A stretch of 64,000 nucleotides of DNA from Terrimicrobium sacchariphilum (GCF_001613545.1 NZ_BDCO01000002.1:1860001-1924000), one strand, 5' to 3'. Shown: positions 24,771-35,850, counted from the stretch's first letter. The notes: generated by a model not told the origin, from the sequence alone. Made by a program: numbers and translations.

Positions 24771-24835
24771 CCCGCCAAGTGCGGGAACGCGGCCAAAAGT
24801 TTACCAAAACTTTTGGCTTGCGTTCCCGGGGCGGG
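24771..24835 (+). promoter_or_regulatory. long imperfect hairpin between rplL and rpoB (attenuator or processing site)
   Basis: Three nested stems line up. CCCGCC (24771-24776) pairs with GGCGGG (24830-24835), CGGGAACGC (24782-24790) with GCGTTCCCG (24820-24828), and GCCAAAAGTTT (24792-24802) with AAACTTTTGGC (24807-24817) around an ACCA loop. That is 26 base pairs with two small internal loops. No T-run follows, so it is not a classic terminator. In E. coli the same intergenic position carries an attenuator and an RNase III cleavage site. The remaining 190 bp up to rpoB hold no gene. Confidence 0.7.
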
Positions 24836-25025
24836 CGATCAAAATTAAAAATTCCGCCGAATTTCGTCCCACTTATCTGCGTCGACTGGAAAAGCTTTAA
24901 CATTTTGCGTCCCCGCACGAGCCAAGAGATGACTCTTGCCTCGCGTGAGGGCGTTTTGCTTTTCCCGTATCTCGCCGCAGGAGCTGGACGTTAACTCGGC
25001 TCCCCATACTGAATCTATAACCGCC

Positions 25026-28000
25026 ATGTCTGAACGCATTCACTTCGGCAAACTCAAGGAGGCCATCGAGCCGCCAAATCTCATCGAACTCCAGATCAAC
25101 TCGTACAACGAGTTCTTCCAAAAGGACGTAGATCCGTCGAAGCGTAAGAATGTCGGCCTCCAGGCGGTCTTTCGCGAGTTTTTCCCGATCTTCGGTTTCG
25201 AGGAGAAATCCAGCCTCGATTTCGTCAGCTACGAGCTGGGCGATCCGAAGATGTCTGCGATGGAGTGCCAGCGTGAAGGGCAGACCTTCAGCGCGCCGCT
25301 CTATGTGACCTTCCGTTACAAGGACGAGAAGAGCACCAAGGAAGAAAAGGTGTACATGGGCGAAATCCCGCTCATGACCCCGCAAGGCACGTTTGTCATC
25401 AACGGTGCCGAGCGCGTCGTCGTCAGCCAGCTGCATCGTTCGCCTGGCATCTGCTTTGAGACGAGCGTTCACCTCAATGGCAAGCTTCTCCACGGCTTCC
25501 GCATCATCCCGGATCGCGGTTCCTGGATCGAAGTTCAGTTCGACACCAGTGATCTGCTTTACGTCTACCTCGATCGTCGCAAGCGCCGCCGCAAGTTCCT
25601 TGCCACCACGTTCCTGCGTGCTCTCGGCTATCCGTCCGACGAGGACATCATCAAGCTTTTCTACAATATCGTTGACCTCAAGCTCGCCGAAAACCTCGAC
25701 GAGGAGGAGATCGCGACCAAGGTTCTCATCGAGGACATCCGCGATGGCGAAATCACTGTGGCACGCGCATTCGAGCCGTTGAACGCCGCCACCATCCGCC
25801 AGCTCATTTCCCTCGGCCACAAGACCGTCAAGGTGGTCGACACGAAGGACGACGACACGATCATCAAGTCCCTCAAGAAGGACCCTGCCCACGACGAGGA
25901 GGAGGCCCTCAAGGACATCTACCGCAAGCTGCGCCCTGGCGATCCGCCGACCGTTCAGAACGCCCGCAGCATGCTCAAGCGTCTGTTCTTCGATCCCAAG
26001 CGCTACGATCTCGGTCGTGTGGGTCGTCACAAGATCAACCAGAAGCTCAACCTCGGCGTCAACGACGAGGAGCGTATCCTGACCAAGGACGACTTCATCG
26101 CCGCGATGAAGTACCTCGTGGAACTCCGCCGCGGGGAGGGGATGACCGACGATATCGATCACCTCGGCAGCCGCCGTGTCCGTACCGTGGGCGAACTTCT
26201 CGCCAACCAGTGCCGTGTGGGCCTGGCTCGCACGGAGCGTCTCGTCCGCGAGCGCATGACGCTGTTTGATGCCGGTGTCGACCAGATCACGCCGCAGAAG
26301 CTCATCAACCCGAAATCGCTGAGCGCGGTTGTGCGCGACTTCTTTGGTCGTTCACAGCTGAGCCAGTTCATGGATCAGACGAACCCGCTTTCCGAGCTCA
26401 CCCACAAGCGCCGTCTCTCGGCCCTTGGGCCTGGAGGTCTGAGCCGTGATCGCGCTGGATTCGAGGTTCGTGACGTGCATCCTTCGCACTACGGTCGTAT
26501 CTGCCCGATTGAGACGCCGGAAGGTCCGAACATCGGTCTGATCAGCTCGCTGAGCACCTTTGCCCGCGTCAACGAATTCGGTTTCATCGAAACCCCGTAT
26601 CGCAAGGTCGTCGACGGTCGCGTGACCGATATCGTCGAGTACCTCAGCGGTGATCGCGACGAGAACTTCTGGATCGCCCAGGCGAATTCGCCGGTCGATG
26701 CCAATGGCGCCTTCACTGGCGAGAAGGTTTCCTCCCGCTATCGCGGTGACTTCGTGGAAGTCGAGCCCGAGAAGGTCCAGTACATGGACGTCTCGCCGAA
26801 GCAGCTCGTCTCCGTGGCCGCTGGCCTCATCCCGTTCCTCGAGCATGACGACGCAAACCGTGCGCTCATGGGCTCGAACATGCAACGCCAGGGTGTGCCG
26901 CTCCTCGTTTCCGACGCTCCGCTCGTCGGCACCGGCCTGGAAGGCCGCGTCGCCCGCGATTCGCGCGCTGTGATTTGCTCGGAGTCCGAAGGCGTCGTCG
27001 CCTCCGTGACCGGCAGCCACATCATCATCACGAATGATGGTGAGCTTCCCGAAGGCAAGAAGAAGATCAAGACCGACTCCGCCAATGGCGTGTGGGTGTA
27101 CGAACTGCGCAAGTTCATGCGCTCGAATGCGAGCACCTGCATCAACCAAAAGCCCATCGTCAAGAAGGGGCAGGCGATCAAGAAGGGCGACGTCATCGCT
27201 GACGGCCCGAACACCGAAAAGGGCGAACTCGCTCTCGGCCGCAACGTGCTCGTCGCGTTCATGCCGTGGAACGGTTACAACTTCGAGGACGCCATCCTGA
27301 TCTCCGAGCGCGTTGTGAAGGAGGACATCTACACCTCCATCCACATCGATGAGTTCGAAATCGGCGCCCGCGACACGAAGCTCGGCCCGGAAGAAATCAC
27401 CCGCGATATTCCCAACGTCTCCGAGGAGGCTCTGCAGAACCTCGGACCCGACGGCGTCATCCGCATCGGTGCGGAGGTCAAGCCCGGCGACATCCTCGTC
27501 GGCAAGATCACGCCGAAGAGCGAGACGGAACTCGCCCCTGAAGAGCGCCTCCTGCGCGCCATCTTCGGTGAGAAGGCCGCCGACGTTAAAGACACCTCGC
27601 TCACCGTGCCCTCCGGCACCTACGGCATCGTCATGGATGTGAAGGTCTCCTCCAAGAAGGAAGTGACCCGCAACAAGATGACGCCGACCGAGTCGAAGCG
27701 TCAGCAGAAGATGATCCTCGAGGATTACAAGAAGCGCAAAGACGACCTGCACGAGCAGCTCACCGCCGCGCTCTCCAACATCCTCCTCAACGAGAAGATC
27801 CCGCTCGACGTGGTGAACGCCCAGACCGGTGAGATCATCATCCCGGCGAACCGCAAGATCACCAAGCAGCTCCTGCGCAAGCTGGCTGCCGTGTACGATC
27901 ACGTCGAAATCGACCCGAGCCCGATCCGCAACAAGATCCGCGAGATCATCGGCCAGTACGAGCATCGCTTCGAAGACCTCGAGCGCGAGAAGGAGCAGAA

Positions 28001-28820
28001 CCTCGGCCGCATCGAGAGCGGTGATGACGTCGATCCCGGCATCATCAAGCAGGTGAAGGTCTACATCGCCAGCAAGCGCAAGCTTTCCGTCGGTGACAAG
28101 ATGGCCGGACGCCACGGTAACAAGGGCGTCGTCGCCAAGATCGTGCCTGAGGAAGACATGCCGTTCCTTTCGGACGGTACCCCGGTGGACATCGTGCTCA
28201 ACCCGCTCGGCGTGCCGAGCCGAATGAACGTGGGTCAGGTGCTTGAGACGCACCTTGGCGTTGCCGCCAAGGCGCTCGGCTTCAAGGTTGCCACCCCGGT
28301 CTTCGACGGTATCCCGGAAGAGAAAATCAAAGAGTATCTCCGCGACGCCAAGAGCCAGGAGAATTTCACCTGGGTCACCGAGACGGGCAAGTCGACCGTT
28401 TACGACGGACGCACCGGTGATGCCTTCGATCAACAGGTCGTGGTGGGTTACATTTACATGCTCAAGCTCGGCCACCTGGTTGCCGACAAGATCCACGCTC
28501 GTGCGGTCGGACCATACAGCCTGGTCACCCAACAGCCACTGGGCGGCAAAGCCCAGTACGGTGGTCAGCGCTTCGGAGAAATGGAAGTGTGGGCGCTCGA
28601 AGCTTACGGCGCCGCCTACACGCTCCAGGAGCTCCTCACGGTCAAGTCCGACGACGTGCAAGGCCGCACCCGTATTTACGAGTCCATCGTCAAGGGCGAC
28701 AATTCGCTCGAGGCGGGGACCCCGGAATCCTTCAACGTTCTTATCAAGGAAATGAAGGGCCTGGGCCTCGATGTACGAGTCGGTGGAAGCGAACCTTCCC
28801 TCGAAGAATCCGCTGCCTAA
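25026..28820 (+). CDS. rpoB: DNA-directed RNA polymerase subunit beta
   Basis: The 1264-residue protein is RpoB, recognisable from [14 protein letters not shown] at the N-terminus and [21 protein letters not shown]. The rifampicin-pocket region [27 protein letters not shown] is intact, as are the [17 protein letters not shown] lysine/glycine region and the C-terminal [19 protein letters not shown]. It forms the catalytic core with RpoC. I start at ATG 25026; the frame is open about 90 bases upstream but is unconserved. It lies 40 bp before rpoC. The leader lacks a Shine-Dalgarno motif and ends CCGCC before ATG. Confidence 0.99.
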   Translation: MSERIHFGKLKEAIEPPNLIELQINSYNEFFQKDVDPSKRKNVGLQAVFREFFPIFGFEEKSSLDFVSYELGDPKMSAMECQREGQTFSAPLYVTFRYKDEKSTKEEKVYMGEIPLMTPQGTFVINGAERVVVSQLHRSPGICFETSVHLNGKLLHGFRIIPDRGSWIEVQFDTSDLLYVYLDRRKRRRKFLATTFLRALGYPSDEDIIKLFYNIVDLKLAENLDEEEIATKVLIEDIRDGEITVARAFEPLNAATIRQLISLGHKTVKVVDTKDDDTIIKSLKKDPAHDEEEALKDIYRKLRPGDPPTVQNARSMLKRLFFDPKRYDLGRVGRHKINQKLNLGVNDEERILTKDDFIAAMKYLVELRRGEGMTDDIDHLGSRRVRTVGELLANQCRVGLARTERLVRERMTLFDAGVDQITPQKLINPKSLSAVVRDFFGRSQLSQFMDQTNPLSELTHKRRLSALGPGGLSRDRAGFEVRDVHPSHYGRICPIETPEGPNIGLISSLSTFARVNEFGFIETPYRKVVDGRVTDIVEYLSGDRDENFWIAQANSPVDANGAFTGEKVSSRYRGDFVEVEPEKVQYMDVSPKQLVSVAAGLIPFLEHDDANRALMGSNMQRQGVPLLVSDAPLVGTGLEGRVARDSRAVICSESEGVVASVTGSHIIITNDGELPEGKKKIKTDSANGVWVYELRKFMRSNASTCINQKPIVKKGQAIKKGDVIADGPNTEKGELALGRNVLVAFMPWNGYNFEDAILISERVVKEDIYTSIHIDEFEIGARDTKLGPEEITRDIPNVSEEALQNLGPDGVIRIGAEVKPGDILVGKITPKSETELAPEERLLRAIFGEKAADVKDTSLTVPSGTYGIVMDVKVSSKKEVTRNKMTPTESKRQQKMILEDYKKRKDDLHEQLTAALSNILLNEKIPLDVVNAQTGEIIIPANRKITKQLLRKLAAVYDHVEIDPSPIRNKIREIIGQYEHRFEDLEREKEQNLGRIESGDDVDPGIIKQVKVYIASKRKLSVGDKMAGRHGNKGVVAKIVPEEDMPFLSDGTPVDIVLNPLGVPSRMNVGQVLETHLGVAAKALGFKVATPVFDGIPEEKIKEYLRDAKSQENFTWVTETGKSTVYDGRTGDAFDQQVVVGYIYMLKLGHLVADKIHARAVGPYSLVTQQPLGGKAQYGGQRFGEMEVWALEAYGAAYTLQELLTVKSDDVQGRTRIYESIVKGDNSLEAGTPESFNVLIKEMKGLGLDVRVGGSEPSLEESAA

Positions 28821-28860
28821 GAGACAGCTGAAGTAACGTAGAAAGAATACGAAAGTTACT

Positions 28861-31800
28861 ATGAAAGAAGTCAATATCGGTGAAATCTTCGGCGAGCAGA
28901 GGGAGCTTGGGTTCGACGAAGTCGGTATTACCGTCGCCTCTCCGGAAAGCGTTCGCAGCTGGAGCAAGGGCGAGGTCAAGAACCCGGAGACGATCAACTA
29001 TCGTACGTTCAAGCCGGAAAAAGGCGGCTTGTTCTGCGAGCGTATCTTTGGCCCGACCCGCGACTGGGAGTGCTCGTGCGGCAAGTACAAGCGCATCAAG
29101 CACAAGGGCGTGGTCTGCGATCGTTGCGGCGTTGAGGTCACCCTGAGCCGCGTGCGCCGCGAGCGCATGGGCCATATCGATCTCGCCGTGCCGGTTTCGC
29201 ACATCTGGTTCTACAAGTGCATGCCTTCGCGCATCGGCCTCATGCTCGACATGACCAGCCGCCAGCTCGAGCGCGTCATCTATTACGAGGATTACATCGT
29301 CATCGACCCGGGCAGCACGCCGCTCCAGCGTTGCCAGCTGCTCACCGAGGGAGAATTCCGCGAGGCTGAGGACCAGTACGGTGACGACTTCGTCGCCGGC
29401 ATGGGTGCCGAGGCCATCCAGAAGCTCCTCGAGCAGACCGATCTGCAGAATCTCCACGACGAGATCGAGCAGCAGATGACGGCCACGCGCAGCAAGCAGC
29501 TCCGCAAGAAGCTCGCCAAGCGCCTGAAGCTCGTTCAGGGCTTCATGAACTCGAAGACCCGTCCCGAGTGGATGATCCTGAACGTGCTCCCGGTGATCCC
29601 TCCGGATCTCCGCCCGCTCGTTCCGCTCGAGGGTGGTCGCTTCGCCACATCCGATCTCAACGATCTTTATCGCCGCGTCATCAACCGCAACAACCGTCTC
29701 AAGACCCTGTTGCAGCTCAAGACACCCGAGGTCATCATCCGCAACGAAAAGCGCATGCTCCAGGAGGCCGTCGACGCTCTGTTCGACAATGGCCGCCATG
29801 GTCGCGCCGTCACCGGTGCGGCGAACCGTCCGCTCAAGTCCCTCAGCGACATGCTCAAGGGCAAGGGTGGCCGTTTCCGCCAGAACCTCCTCGGCAAGCG
29901 TGTCGACTACTCCGGTCGTTCGGTCATCGTCATCGGTCCTGAGCTCAAGCTCAACCAGTGCGGTCTGCCGAAGAAGATGGCGCTCGTTCTTTTCGAGCCT
30001 TTCATCATTCGTCGCCTCAAGGAGCAGGGACACGTCCATACGGTCCGCAGCGCCAAGAAGCTCATCGAGCGCCAGACACCGGAAGTGTGGGACATCCTCG
30101 AAGAGGTGACCAAGGGACACCCGGTGCTCCTGAACCGCGCTCCGACCCTGCACCGTCTTTCGATCCAGGCTTTCGAGCCGCAGCTCATCGAAGGAGAAGC
30201 CATCCGTATTCACCCGCTCGTTTGTACCGCCTACAACGCGGACTTCGACGGTGACCAGATGGCCGTGCACGTTCCGCTCTCGGTTGAGGCCCAGATGGAA
30301 GCGCGCATGCTCATGCTTGCGCCGAACAACATCTTTTCGCCGTCCAGCGGCAAGCCGATCACGACGCCTTCGCAGGACATTCCGCTCGGCTGCTACTACC
30401 TCACGCAGAATCCGCGTGGTGAGAAGGGTGACAAGCGTCTCCCGCTCTTTGCCAGCGCTGCCGAGGTGGAACTCGCCCTCGCCGAGGGTGCAGTCGTCAC
30501 CCATACCCGCATCCGCTACAAGAACCCGAACTTCGGTGGCAAGCCGACCGTTTACGGTAACACGGAGACCAAGGTTCTGGAAACCACCGCTGGCCGCGTG
30601 ATCTTCAACGAGATCTGGCCGCCGGAACTCGGTTTCTACAACAAGGTCTGCGGCAAGAAGCAGCTTTCCGACATCATCTGGCGTTGCTACAAGGCCGTGG
30701 GCCAGCAGCGCACGGTCGAGACTCTCGATCGCCTGAAGGAGATGGGCTTCCGCTCCGCCACGAAGGCCGGTATCTCGATCGGTATCACCGACATGATCAT
30801 CCCGAAGGAAAAGTCTGCTCAGCTTGAGAAGGCTTACCGGGAAATCGCCGAGGTCGAGAAGCAGTACCGCCGCGGTATCATCACCGACGGTGAGCGAAAG
30901 AACAAGGTGCAGGATATCTGGACCCACACGGGTGAAGAGTTGGCCAACGCCCTCTTCCGCACGCTGGAGTTCAACGACGGCCGCAAGGACATGAACCCCG
31001 TCTTCATGATGGTGGATTCCGGCGCTCGTGGTAACCGCACCCAGGTCAAGCAACTCGCCGGTATGCGCGGTCTCATGGCCAAGCCCTCGGGCGAAATCAT
31101 CGAGACGCCGATTATCTCGAACTTCCGTGAAGGTCTCTCCGTGCTCGAGTACTTCATCTCGACCCACGGCGCCCGCAAGGGTCTGGCCGATACGGCACTC
31201 AAGACGGCTGACTCGGGTTACCTGACCCGCAAGCTCGTTGACGCCGCTCAGGATGTGATCATCACCCAGGATGATTGCGGTACCATCAATGGTATCATCG
31301 TCCGCCCGATCTACGAGGGTGACGAAGAGGTGGTCAGCCTGTCCACTCGCATCATCGGACGCACCAGCTGCGAAACCGTCAAGGACCCCGTCTCCGGCCA
31401 GTCGATTCTCAAGTCGGGCCAGATCATCGACGAAGAAACTGCGGCCGCTCTGGAAAAGATCGGTCTCGAGCAGCTCAAGATCCGCTCGGCCCTGACCTGC
31501 GAATCCCGTCGCGGTATCTGCGCAAAGTGCTACGGCCGCAATCTGGCCACTGGCAACATCGTCAAGCTCGGCGAGGCTGTCGGCATCATTGCCGCCCAGT
31601 CGATCGGCGAGCCCGGCACCCAGCTCACGATGCGTACGTTCCACGTCGGTGGTACGGCCAGCCAGACCTTCAAGCAGCCCATCATCAAGGCGAAGAACGA
31701 CGGTACGGTTCGCTTCAACGAACTCAAGGTCGTGGAAACGACCGAGAACAACTACGTCGTTCTCAACAAGAACGGTACGGTCAGCGTGCACAGCAAGGAC

Positions 31801-32964
31801 GGTCGGGAACTCGAGAGCTACAACATCGTTGTCGGTTCCGTGATCGCCATCGCCGACGGCGCCTCGGTCAAGAAGGGCGAGACCTTCATCCAGTGGGATC
31901 CGTACAACGTGCCGATCATCACCGAGAAGGGTGGCAAGGTGGAATTCCGCGACATGATCCCGGGCGTCACCGTCCGCAAGGAGGTCGACGAAGCCACCGG
32001 CGTCATGGGCACCGTGGTCATCGAACACAAGGAAGACCTGCACCCGCAGATCGTCATCGTGGACGATGCCAAGGAAGTCCTGGCCAGCTACTCGATCCCG
32101 GCCGGCGCTCACATCGAAGTGAAGGAGAGCAGCAAAATCTCCGCCGGTACCCGTCTTGCGCGTACTCCGCGTAAGATCGCCAAGACCAAAGACATTACGG
32201 GTGGTCTCCCGCGCGTGGCCGAGCTATTCGAGGCCCGCCGTCCGAAGGACGCAGCGGAGATCGCCAAGATTGACGGTATCGTCGACATCGGCGGCACCGT
32301 CCGCGGCAAGCGCCGCCTGCTCGTTCGCGATCAGGCGACTGGCGCCGAAGAGGAACATCTGATTCCTCTCGCCAAGCACATCATCGTCTTCAAGGGCGAT
32401 TTTGTGAAGAAAGGCCAGCAGCTTACCGAGGGGCCTGTCGTGCCCCACGAAATCCTCGAGGTCTGTGGACCCCAGGAACTCCAGGAGCATCTGCTCAACG
32501 AGGTCCAGGAGGTTTACCGTCTCCAGGGTGTCGAAATTAACGACAAACACATCGAAATCATCGTTCGCCAGATGCTTCGCAAGGTGAAGATCACCGATCC
32601 CGGTGATACCAGCCTGCTGTGGGGCGATCAGGTCGACCGCCTTGAGTTCGATGCTGAGAACGAGCGCGTCGTCGAGAAGGGCGGTAAACCCGCCGAAGCC
32701 AGCCCGGTGCTCCTTGGTATCACCAAGGCCTCGCTGGAGACCGACAGCTTCATCTCGGCAGCCTCCTTCCAGGATACGACCCGGGTACTCACCGAAGCCG
32801 CTACACTCGGCAAGGTGGACCGTCTGCGCGGGTTCAAAGAAAATGTCATCATGGGCCATCTCATTCCGGCTGGTACGGGCTTCCCAACCAACCGCGAAAT
32901 CGATATCGTCCATCTCGGGGATGCTCTGCAGACAGACCCCGAACCGCAGCAAGCCGCGAGCTAA
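28861..32964 (+). CDS. rpoC: DNA-directed RNA polymerase subunit beta'
   Basis: The 1367-residue RpoC has the N-terminal zinc cysteines CSCGKYK...CDRCG, the clamp region, and [16 protein letters not shown] with the three catalytic Asp residues binding Mg. It also has the trigger-loop region [22 protein letters not shown] and the second zinc site [14 protein letters not shown]. Length is close to the proteobacterial form. It begins 40 bp after rpoB and ends 9 bp before rpsB, so rpsB-tsf look like part of the same transcript. A 6-bp inverted repeat AGTAAC/GTTACT flanks the rpoB-rpoC gap. Confidence 0.99.
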   Translation: MKEVNIGEIFGEQRELGFDEVGITVASPESVRSWSKGEVKNPETINYRTFKPEKGGLFCERIFGPTRDWECSCGKYKRIKHKGVVCDRCGVEVTLSRVRRERMGHIDLAVPVSHIWFYKCMPSRIGLMLDMTSRQLERVIYYEDYIVIDPGSTPLQRCQLLTEGEFREAEDQYGDDFVAGMGAEAIQKLLEQTDLQNLHDEIEQQMTATRSKQLRKKLAKRLKLVQGFMNSKTRPEWMILNVLPVIPPDLRPLVPLEGGRFATSDLNDLYRRVINRNNRLKTLLQLKTPEVIIRNEKRMLQEAVDALFDNGRHGRAVTGAANRPLKSLSDMLKGKGGRFRQNLLGKRVDYSGRSVIVIGPELKLNQCGLPKKMALVLFEPFIIRRLKEQGHVHTVRSAKKLIERQTPEVWDILEEVTKGHPVLLNRAPTLHRLSIQAFEPQLIEGEAIRIHPLVCTAYNADFDGDQMAVHVPLSVEAQMEARMLMLAPNNIFSPSSGKPITTPSQDIPLGCYYLTQNPRGEKGDKRLPLFASAAEVELALAEGAVVTHTRIRYKNPNFGGKPTVYGNTETKVLETTAGRVIFNEIWPPELGFYNKVCGKKQLSDIIWRCYKAVGQQRTVETLDRLKEMGFRSATKAGISIGITDMIIPKEKSAQLEKAYREIAEVEKQYRRGIITDGERKNKVQDIWTHTGEELANALFRTLEFNDGRKDMNPVFMMVDSGARGNRTQVKQLAGMRGLMAKPSGEIIETPIISNFREGLSVLEYFISTHGARKGLADTALKTADSGYLTRKLVDAAQDVIITQDDCGTINGIIVRPIYEGDEEVVSLSTRIIGRTSCETVKDPVSGQSILKSGQIIDEETAAALEKIGLEQLKIRSALTCESRRGICAKCYGRNLATGNIVKLGEAVGIIAAQSIGEPGTQLTMRTFHVGGTASQTFKQPIIKAKNDGTVRFNELKVVETTENNYVVLNKNGTVSVHSKDGRELESYNIVVGSVIAIADGASVKKGETFIQWDPYNVPIITEKGGKVEFRDMIPGVTVRKEVDEATGVMGTVVIEHKEDLHPQIVIVDDAKEVLASYSIPAGAHIEVKESSKISAGTRLARTPRKIAKTKDITGGLPRVAELFEARRPKDAAEIAKIDGIVDIGGTVRGKRRLLVRDQATGAEEEHLIPLAKHIIVFKGDFVKKGQQLTEGPVVPHEILEVCGPQELQEHLLNEVQEVYRLQGVEINDKHIEIIVRQMLRKVKITDPGDTSLLWGDQVDRLEFDAENERVVEKGGKPAEASPVLLGITKASLETDSFISAASFQDTTRVLTEAATLGKVDRLRGFKENVIMGHLIPAGTGFPTNREIDIVHLGDALQTDPEPQQAAS

Positions 32965-32973
32965 CCCAAAACC

Positions 32974-33723
32974 ATGCCCTCTCCTAACGTCGAATCAATG
33001 ACCGAACTCCTGGAAGCCGGGGTCCATTACGGACACCAGACCAAACGATGGAATCCCAAAATGAAGGATTTCATCCTCGAAGAGAAAAACTCCATTTACA
33101 TCATCGACCTGTCGATCACGGTGGATCAGCTCGCGAAAGCGGCTACCTTCCTCGGCGACATCGTGAAGGGAAATGGCAAGGTCCTCTTCGTCGGAACCAA
33201 GAAGCAGGCCCAGGAAGCTGTCAAGGAAGCCGCTGAGGCGACCGGTCAGTTCTTCGTCAACCAGCGCTGGCTGGGTGGCACGCTCACCAACCTGCAGACC
33301 ATCCGTCGCAGCGTCGGCCGTCTCCGCGAGTTCCAGGAACTCGAGAAGACCCAGACCTTTGCCCGCATGAACAAGGCAGAGGCCTCCGCCCTCCGTCGCG
33401 AAGCCACCAAGCTTCATCGCAACCTCGAAGGCGTGCTCAACATGGAGCGCCTCCCGGACGCGATCGTCATCATCGACACCAACCGCGAAAGCATCGCCGT
33501 GGCCGAGGCCGCGCGCCTGAAGATCCCGGTGGTGGCCATCGTTGATACGAACTGCGACCCCGAGAAGATCGACTACCCGATCGCTGGCAACGACGACGCC
33601 ATCCGCTCGATCCGCGTGATCCTGCAGAAGCTCGTGGACGCCATCGTCCAGGCCAAGGGTGTTCGTGGCAAGGTTGCCGCTCCGGCAGCTCCGGCCGCCG
33701 AGCTCGAAGCCGTCTCGGAATAA
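32974..33723 (+). CDS. rpsB: 30S ribosomal protein S2
   Basis: The 249-residue protein matches S2: [22 protein letters not shown] near the start, [28 protein letters not shown] and [26 protein letters not shown]2 is assembled late on the small subunit and helps recruit S1. The gene follows rpoC after 9 bp rather than standing in a separate operon. I keep ATG 32974 although a second in-frame ATG at 32998 lies just before the conserved start. A hairpin follows the stop. Confidence 0.98.
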   Translation: MPSPNVESMTELLEAGVHYGHQTKRWNPKMKDFILEEKNSIYIIDLSITVDQLAKAATFLGDIVKGNGKVLFVGTKKQAQEAVKEAAEATGQFFVNQRWLGGTLTNLQTIRRSVGRLREFQELEKTQTFARMNKAEASALRREATKLHRNLEGVLNMERLPDAIVIIDTNRESIAVAEAARLKIPVVAIVDTNCDPEKIDYPIAGNDDAIRSIRVILQKLVDAIVQAKGVRGKVAAPAAPAAELEAVSE

Positions 33724-33750
33724 TCCAGGTTCCAACTCCGATTTCACGCA

Positions 33751-33777
33751 GGGCCGGAAAAAGAACTTTTCCGGCCC
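33751..33777 (+). promoter_or_regulatory. hairpin between rpsB and tsf (possible attenuator)
   Basis: GGGCCGGAAAA (33751-33761) pairs perfectly with TTTTCCGGCCC (33767-33777) around AGAAC. The 3' flank TCTTGATTTC is only moderately T-rich, so termination may be partial. It lies 27 bp after rpsB and 51 bp before tsf. In E. coli a terminator-like attenuator also separates rpsB from tsf. Confidence 0.6.
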
Positions 33778-33828
33778 TCTTGATTTCGGCACTCTCTCCG
33801 TTCCTCTTTATACATACATTTTTGACTC

Positions 33829-34461
33829 ATGGCTGATATATCTCCCGCACTCGTAAAAGAACTCCGCGAAAAGACCAACGCGGGGATGATGGATTGTAAG
33901 AAAGCGCTCACCGAGACGGCGGGCGATCTGGTCAAGGCTGAGGAATACCTCCGCAAAAAGGGCATCGCCAGCGCCGGCAAGAAGGCCTCGCGCGTGGCCA
34001 AGGAAGGCATCGTCGCCTCCTACATCCACCTTCAGGGCAAGGTCGGCGTGCTCGTCGAGATCAACTGCGAAACCGACTTTGTCGCCAAGAACGAGATCTT
34101 CCGCGAGTTCGTGAAGGACATCACGCTGCACATCGCTGCCGCCAGCCCGCTTTACGTCTCCCGTGACCAGGTCCCTGGCACCCTCATCGAGACCGAGCGT
34201 CGCATCTATGCCGCGCAGGTGGTTGGCAAGCCCGAGAACATCGTGGAGAAGATCGTCGACGGCAAGATCGACAAGTTCTACGGCACGCTTTGCCTCCTCG
34301 AGCAGGCTTTCATCAAGAACCCCGACCTCACGATCAAGGACTATGTGAACTCCAAGATCGCCGAGCTCGGCGAGAACATCGTCATCCGCCGCTTCACCCG
34401 TTACATGGTGGGCGAGGAACTCTCGGGCGAGGCTCAGGCCGAAACTCCGGCAGAAGCCTAA
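33829..34461 (+). CDS. tsf: translation elongation factor Ts
   Basis: The 210-residue protein is EF-Ts: LVKELREKTNAGMMDCKKALTE (TDVGFP-like N-terminal module), the core INCETDFVAKNEIFREFVKDI, and LLEQAFIKNPDLTIKDYV. It recycles EF-Tu from the GDP form. It is shorter than E. coli EF-Ts (about 280 residues) and lacks part of the second core subdomain, similar to short forms in several phyla. The ATG leader TTTTTGACTC has no Shine-Dalgarno motif. Confidence 0.97.
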   Translation: MADISPALVKELREKTNAGMMDCKKALTETAGDLVKAEEYLRKKGIASAGKKASRVAKEGIVASYIHLQGKVGVLVEINCETDFVAKNEIFREFVKDITLHIAAASPLYVSRDQVPGTLIETERRIYAAQVVGKPENIVEKIVDGKIDKFYGTLCLLEQAFIKNPDLTIKDYVNSKIAELGENIVIRRFTRYMVGEELSGEAQAETPAEA

Positions 34462-34480
34462 GACTCGAAGTTGTCTTTCA

Positions 34481-34520
34481 AAAGCGCTTCCTGATTCGTC
34501 GGGAAGCGCTTTTTGTTTTT
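34481..34520 (+). terminator. intrinsic terminator after tsf
   Basis: AAAGCGCTTCC (34481-34491) pairs with GGAAGCGCTTT (34502-34512) across a 10-nt loop and is followed by TTGTTTTT (34513-34520). It ends the ribosomal/RNA-polymerase operon. The 5' flank also contains A-rich sequence, so it may act in both directions for the convergent NYN gene, whose stop begins at 34522. Confidence 0.85.
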
Positions 34521-34957
34521 CAGGATCGGCGCAACTTTTTCAGGCGCTGGTCTAGCTCGCGCCCGGCGAAGTCAATTTCTTCGCGCAGTTGATGGGCGGA
34601 CATGGAAATCGCGCCGAAGCTCTCGACGGTTGTTCGCTCGAGGATGTCGTCGGTGGCTACCGTGACGTCGTATTGCTGCGCGTACTTGGCCGTGAGACGC
34701 TCGATGATGGAGTCAGCCGTCTGGTCGGCCTTGGAGTAAAAGACCTGGATGCCATCGCCCTTGGATTCCTCGGAAGCTTTGACGCCTGTTCCGTCGAAGA
34801 CAACGGCGACGTGCCAGTCGCTATTGTCCTGCAGGCCTGTCAGCATCTTTACCAGCGTCTCCCGCGCGACGACGCCGCGCTTGGCATGCTGGAGAGTCAG
34901 GTCAGGCCATTGAAAAATCATGCTATGACCGTCGACAATGAGGACACGCGGTTTCAT
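34520..34957 (-). CDS. NYN-domain protein (YacP/Rae1-like putative RNase)
   Basis: The 145-residue protein matches the YacP-like NYN family (PIN-like fold). It starts MKPRVLIVDGHSMI, has VVFDGTG, SKADQTADSIIERL and the DD pair in VTVATDDILERTTVES, giving the acidic residues of a metal-dependent nuclease site. B. subtilis YacP (Rae1) is a ribosome-associated mRNA endonuclease. Here it sits convergent to tsf, sharing its terminator. I use ATG 34957; the longer frame to 35101 adds an unconserved, Phe/Arg-rich stretch. Confidence 0.85.
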   Translation of the reverse strand: MKPRVLIVDGHSMIFQWPDLTLQHAKRGVVARETLVKMLTGLQDNSDWHVAVVFDGTGVKASEESKGDGIQVFYSKADQTADSIIERLTAKYAQQYDVTVATDDILERTTVESFGAISMSAHQLREEIDFAGRELDQRLKKLRRS

Positions 34958-35051
34958 AGGAGGAAAAGGGTTCAGGGAGAACCTACCTTCAAATGATTCG
35001 AGGCGAAAGGCCTGAGCGTCAAAAAATCTCGCCGTTGCAAAAGATGCCGGG

Positions 35052-35492
35052 GTGGGGTACAAAAGAAAGGTGAACGCAATCCGACAGTCGCGGCTGATCA
35101 AGCTGACGGCGTTTTGTTGTCTCGGATTGGCGTGGCTCGTGGCGAGTAATCACTGCGCCTGGGCGGCAATCATCGATTCTGCCGCCAAGCATCATGAACA
35201 GCGCGTTTGCTGCTCGCATAATACCGGCTCCAAGAAGACTCCTGTTCAAGAATCGACCGCCTGCTGCACGGCGCTGATCGCGCCGGTTCCTGGCTCCGTA
35301 CACGCTACGGATGCACTTTTGCTCGCGGGCCCCGTGGACTTTGGGCCGACGATTTCCTTTGTCCATGCGGAGATCGTCACGGCTCCTACTGCGCTCGAGT
35401 ATTCCTCTGGTCCGCCTGGCCTGTCTCTCTGGACCAGTCTGGTTTTTAAACGGAGCATGCCTGCGCATGCGCCGCCTCATGTCGTTGCCTGA
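35052..35492 (+). CDS. small exported Cys/His-containing protein, first gene of the copper operon
   Basis: A frame of up to 146 residues with a hydrophobic signal-like segment (LTAFCCLGLAWLVA) and a likely cleavage near CAWA-AI. The mature part carries CCSH and ACCTAL Cys pairs, suggestive of metal contact, and a Pro/His-rich tail. I do not recognise the family. Start is uncertain between GTG 35052 and GTG 35070. It lies 75 bp upstream of the next small secreted protein and in line with the P1B ATPase operon, so a role in metal handling is inferred from position. Confidence 0.55.
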   Translation: MGYKRKVNAIRQSRLIKLTAFCCLGLAWLVASNHCAWAAIIDSAAKHHEQRVCCSHNTGSKKTPVQESTACCTALIAPVPGSVHATDALLLAGPVDFGPTISFVHAEIVTAPTALEYSSGPPGLSLWTSLVFKRSMPAHAPPHVVA

Positions 35493-35567
35493 AGCGATCC
35501 CTCGCAGAACGCAACTGTATCCAACCGGCAAGACCGGTTTTTCCAAACACATACACAAGACAACGAC

Positions 35568-35816
35568 ATGAAATTTCTGACTTTACTCGCAACGATCCTC
35601 GCTCCGCTCGGCCTCAAGGCCGCAGACGCCAAGCCTGCCTATCCCCTGACGACCTGCGTCGTCTCGGGCGAAAAGCTCGGCGGCATGGGAGACGCCTATG
35701 TCTTCACCTACGAAGGCAGGGAAATCCAGCTTTGCTGCCAGCACTGCAAAGCCATGTTCGACAAGGACCCGGCGAAGTACCTGAAGGTGCTCGATAACGC
35801 GGGAAAGACGCACTAG
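35568..35816 (+). CDS. small periplasmic YHS/TRASH-like metal-binding protein
   Basis: The 82-residue protein has a signal peptide (residues 1-19, cleavage near LKAA-DA). It is followed by a domain with YPLTTCVVSGEKLGGMG, FTYEGREIQLCCQHC and a KAMFDKDPAKYLKVLD tail. This layout matches YHS/TRASH heavy-metal binding domains, with Cys residues at CxxS and CCQHC as likely ligands. It probably binds copper or silver in the periplasm and may deliver it to the pump encoded downstream. Confidence 0.78.
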   Translation: MKFLTLLATILAPLGLKAADAKPAYPLTTCVVSGEKLGGMGDAYVFTYEGREIQLCCQHCKAMFDKDPAKYLKVLDNAGKTH

Positions 35817-35850
35817 CACGTCGTCCGACGGCAATCTGTATCATTGCGTA

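Noticed and set aside
26352-28997. Long minus-strand open frame opposite rpoB
   Set aside because: Same reason: an antisense shadow of a conserved gene, with no recognisable domain or start context.
28744-32112. Very long minus-strand open frame (over 1100 codons) opposite rpoC
   Set aside because: It mirrors codon positions of rpoC, has a composition typical of antisense frames in GC-rich genes (Asp/Leu/Val/Arg-rich, no domains), and rpoC on the plus strand is unmistakable.
35035-35063. TTGCAA-17-TACAAA as promoter of the copper operon
   Set aside because: Each box matches only 4 of 6 and the implied transcription start would fall on the candidate start codons, so support is too weak to list.
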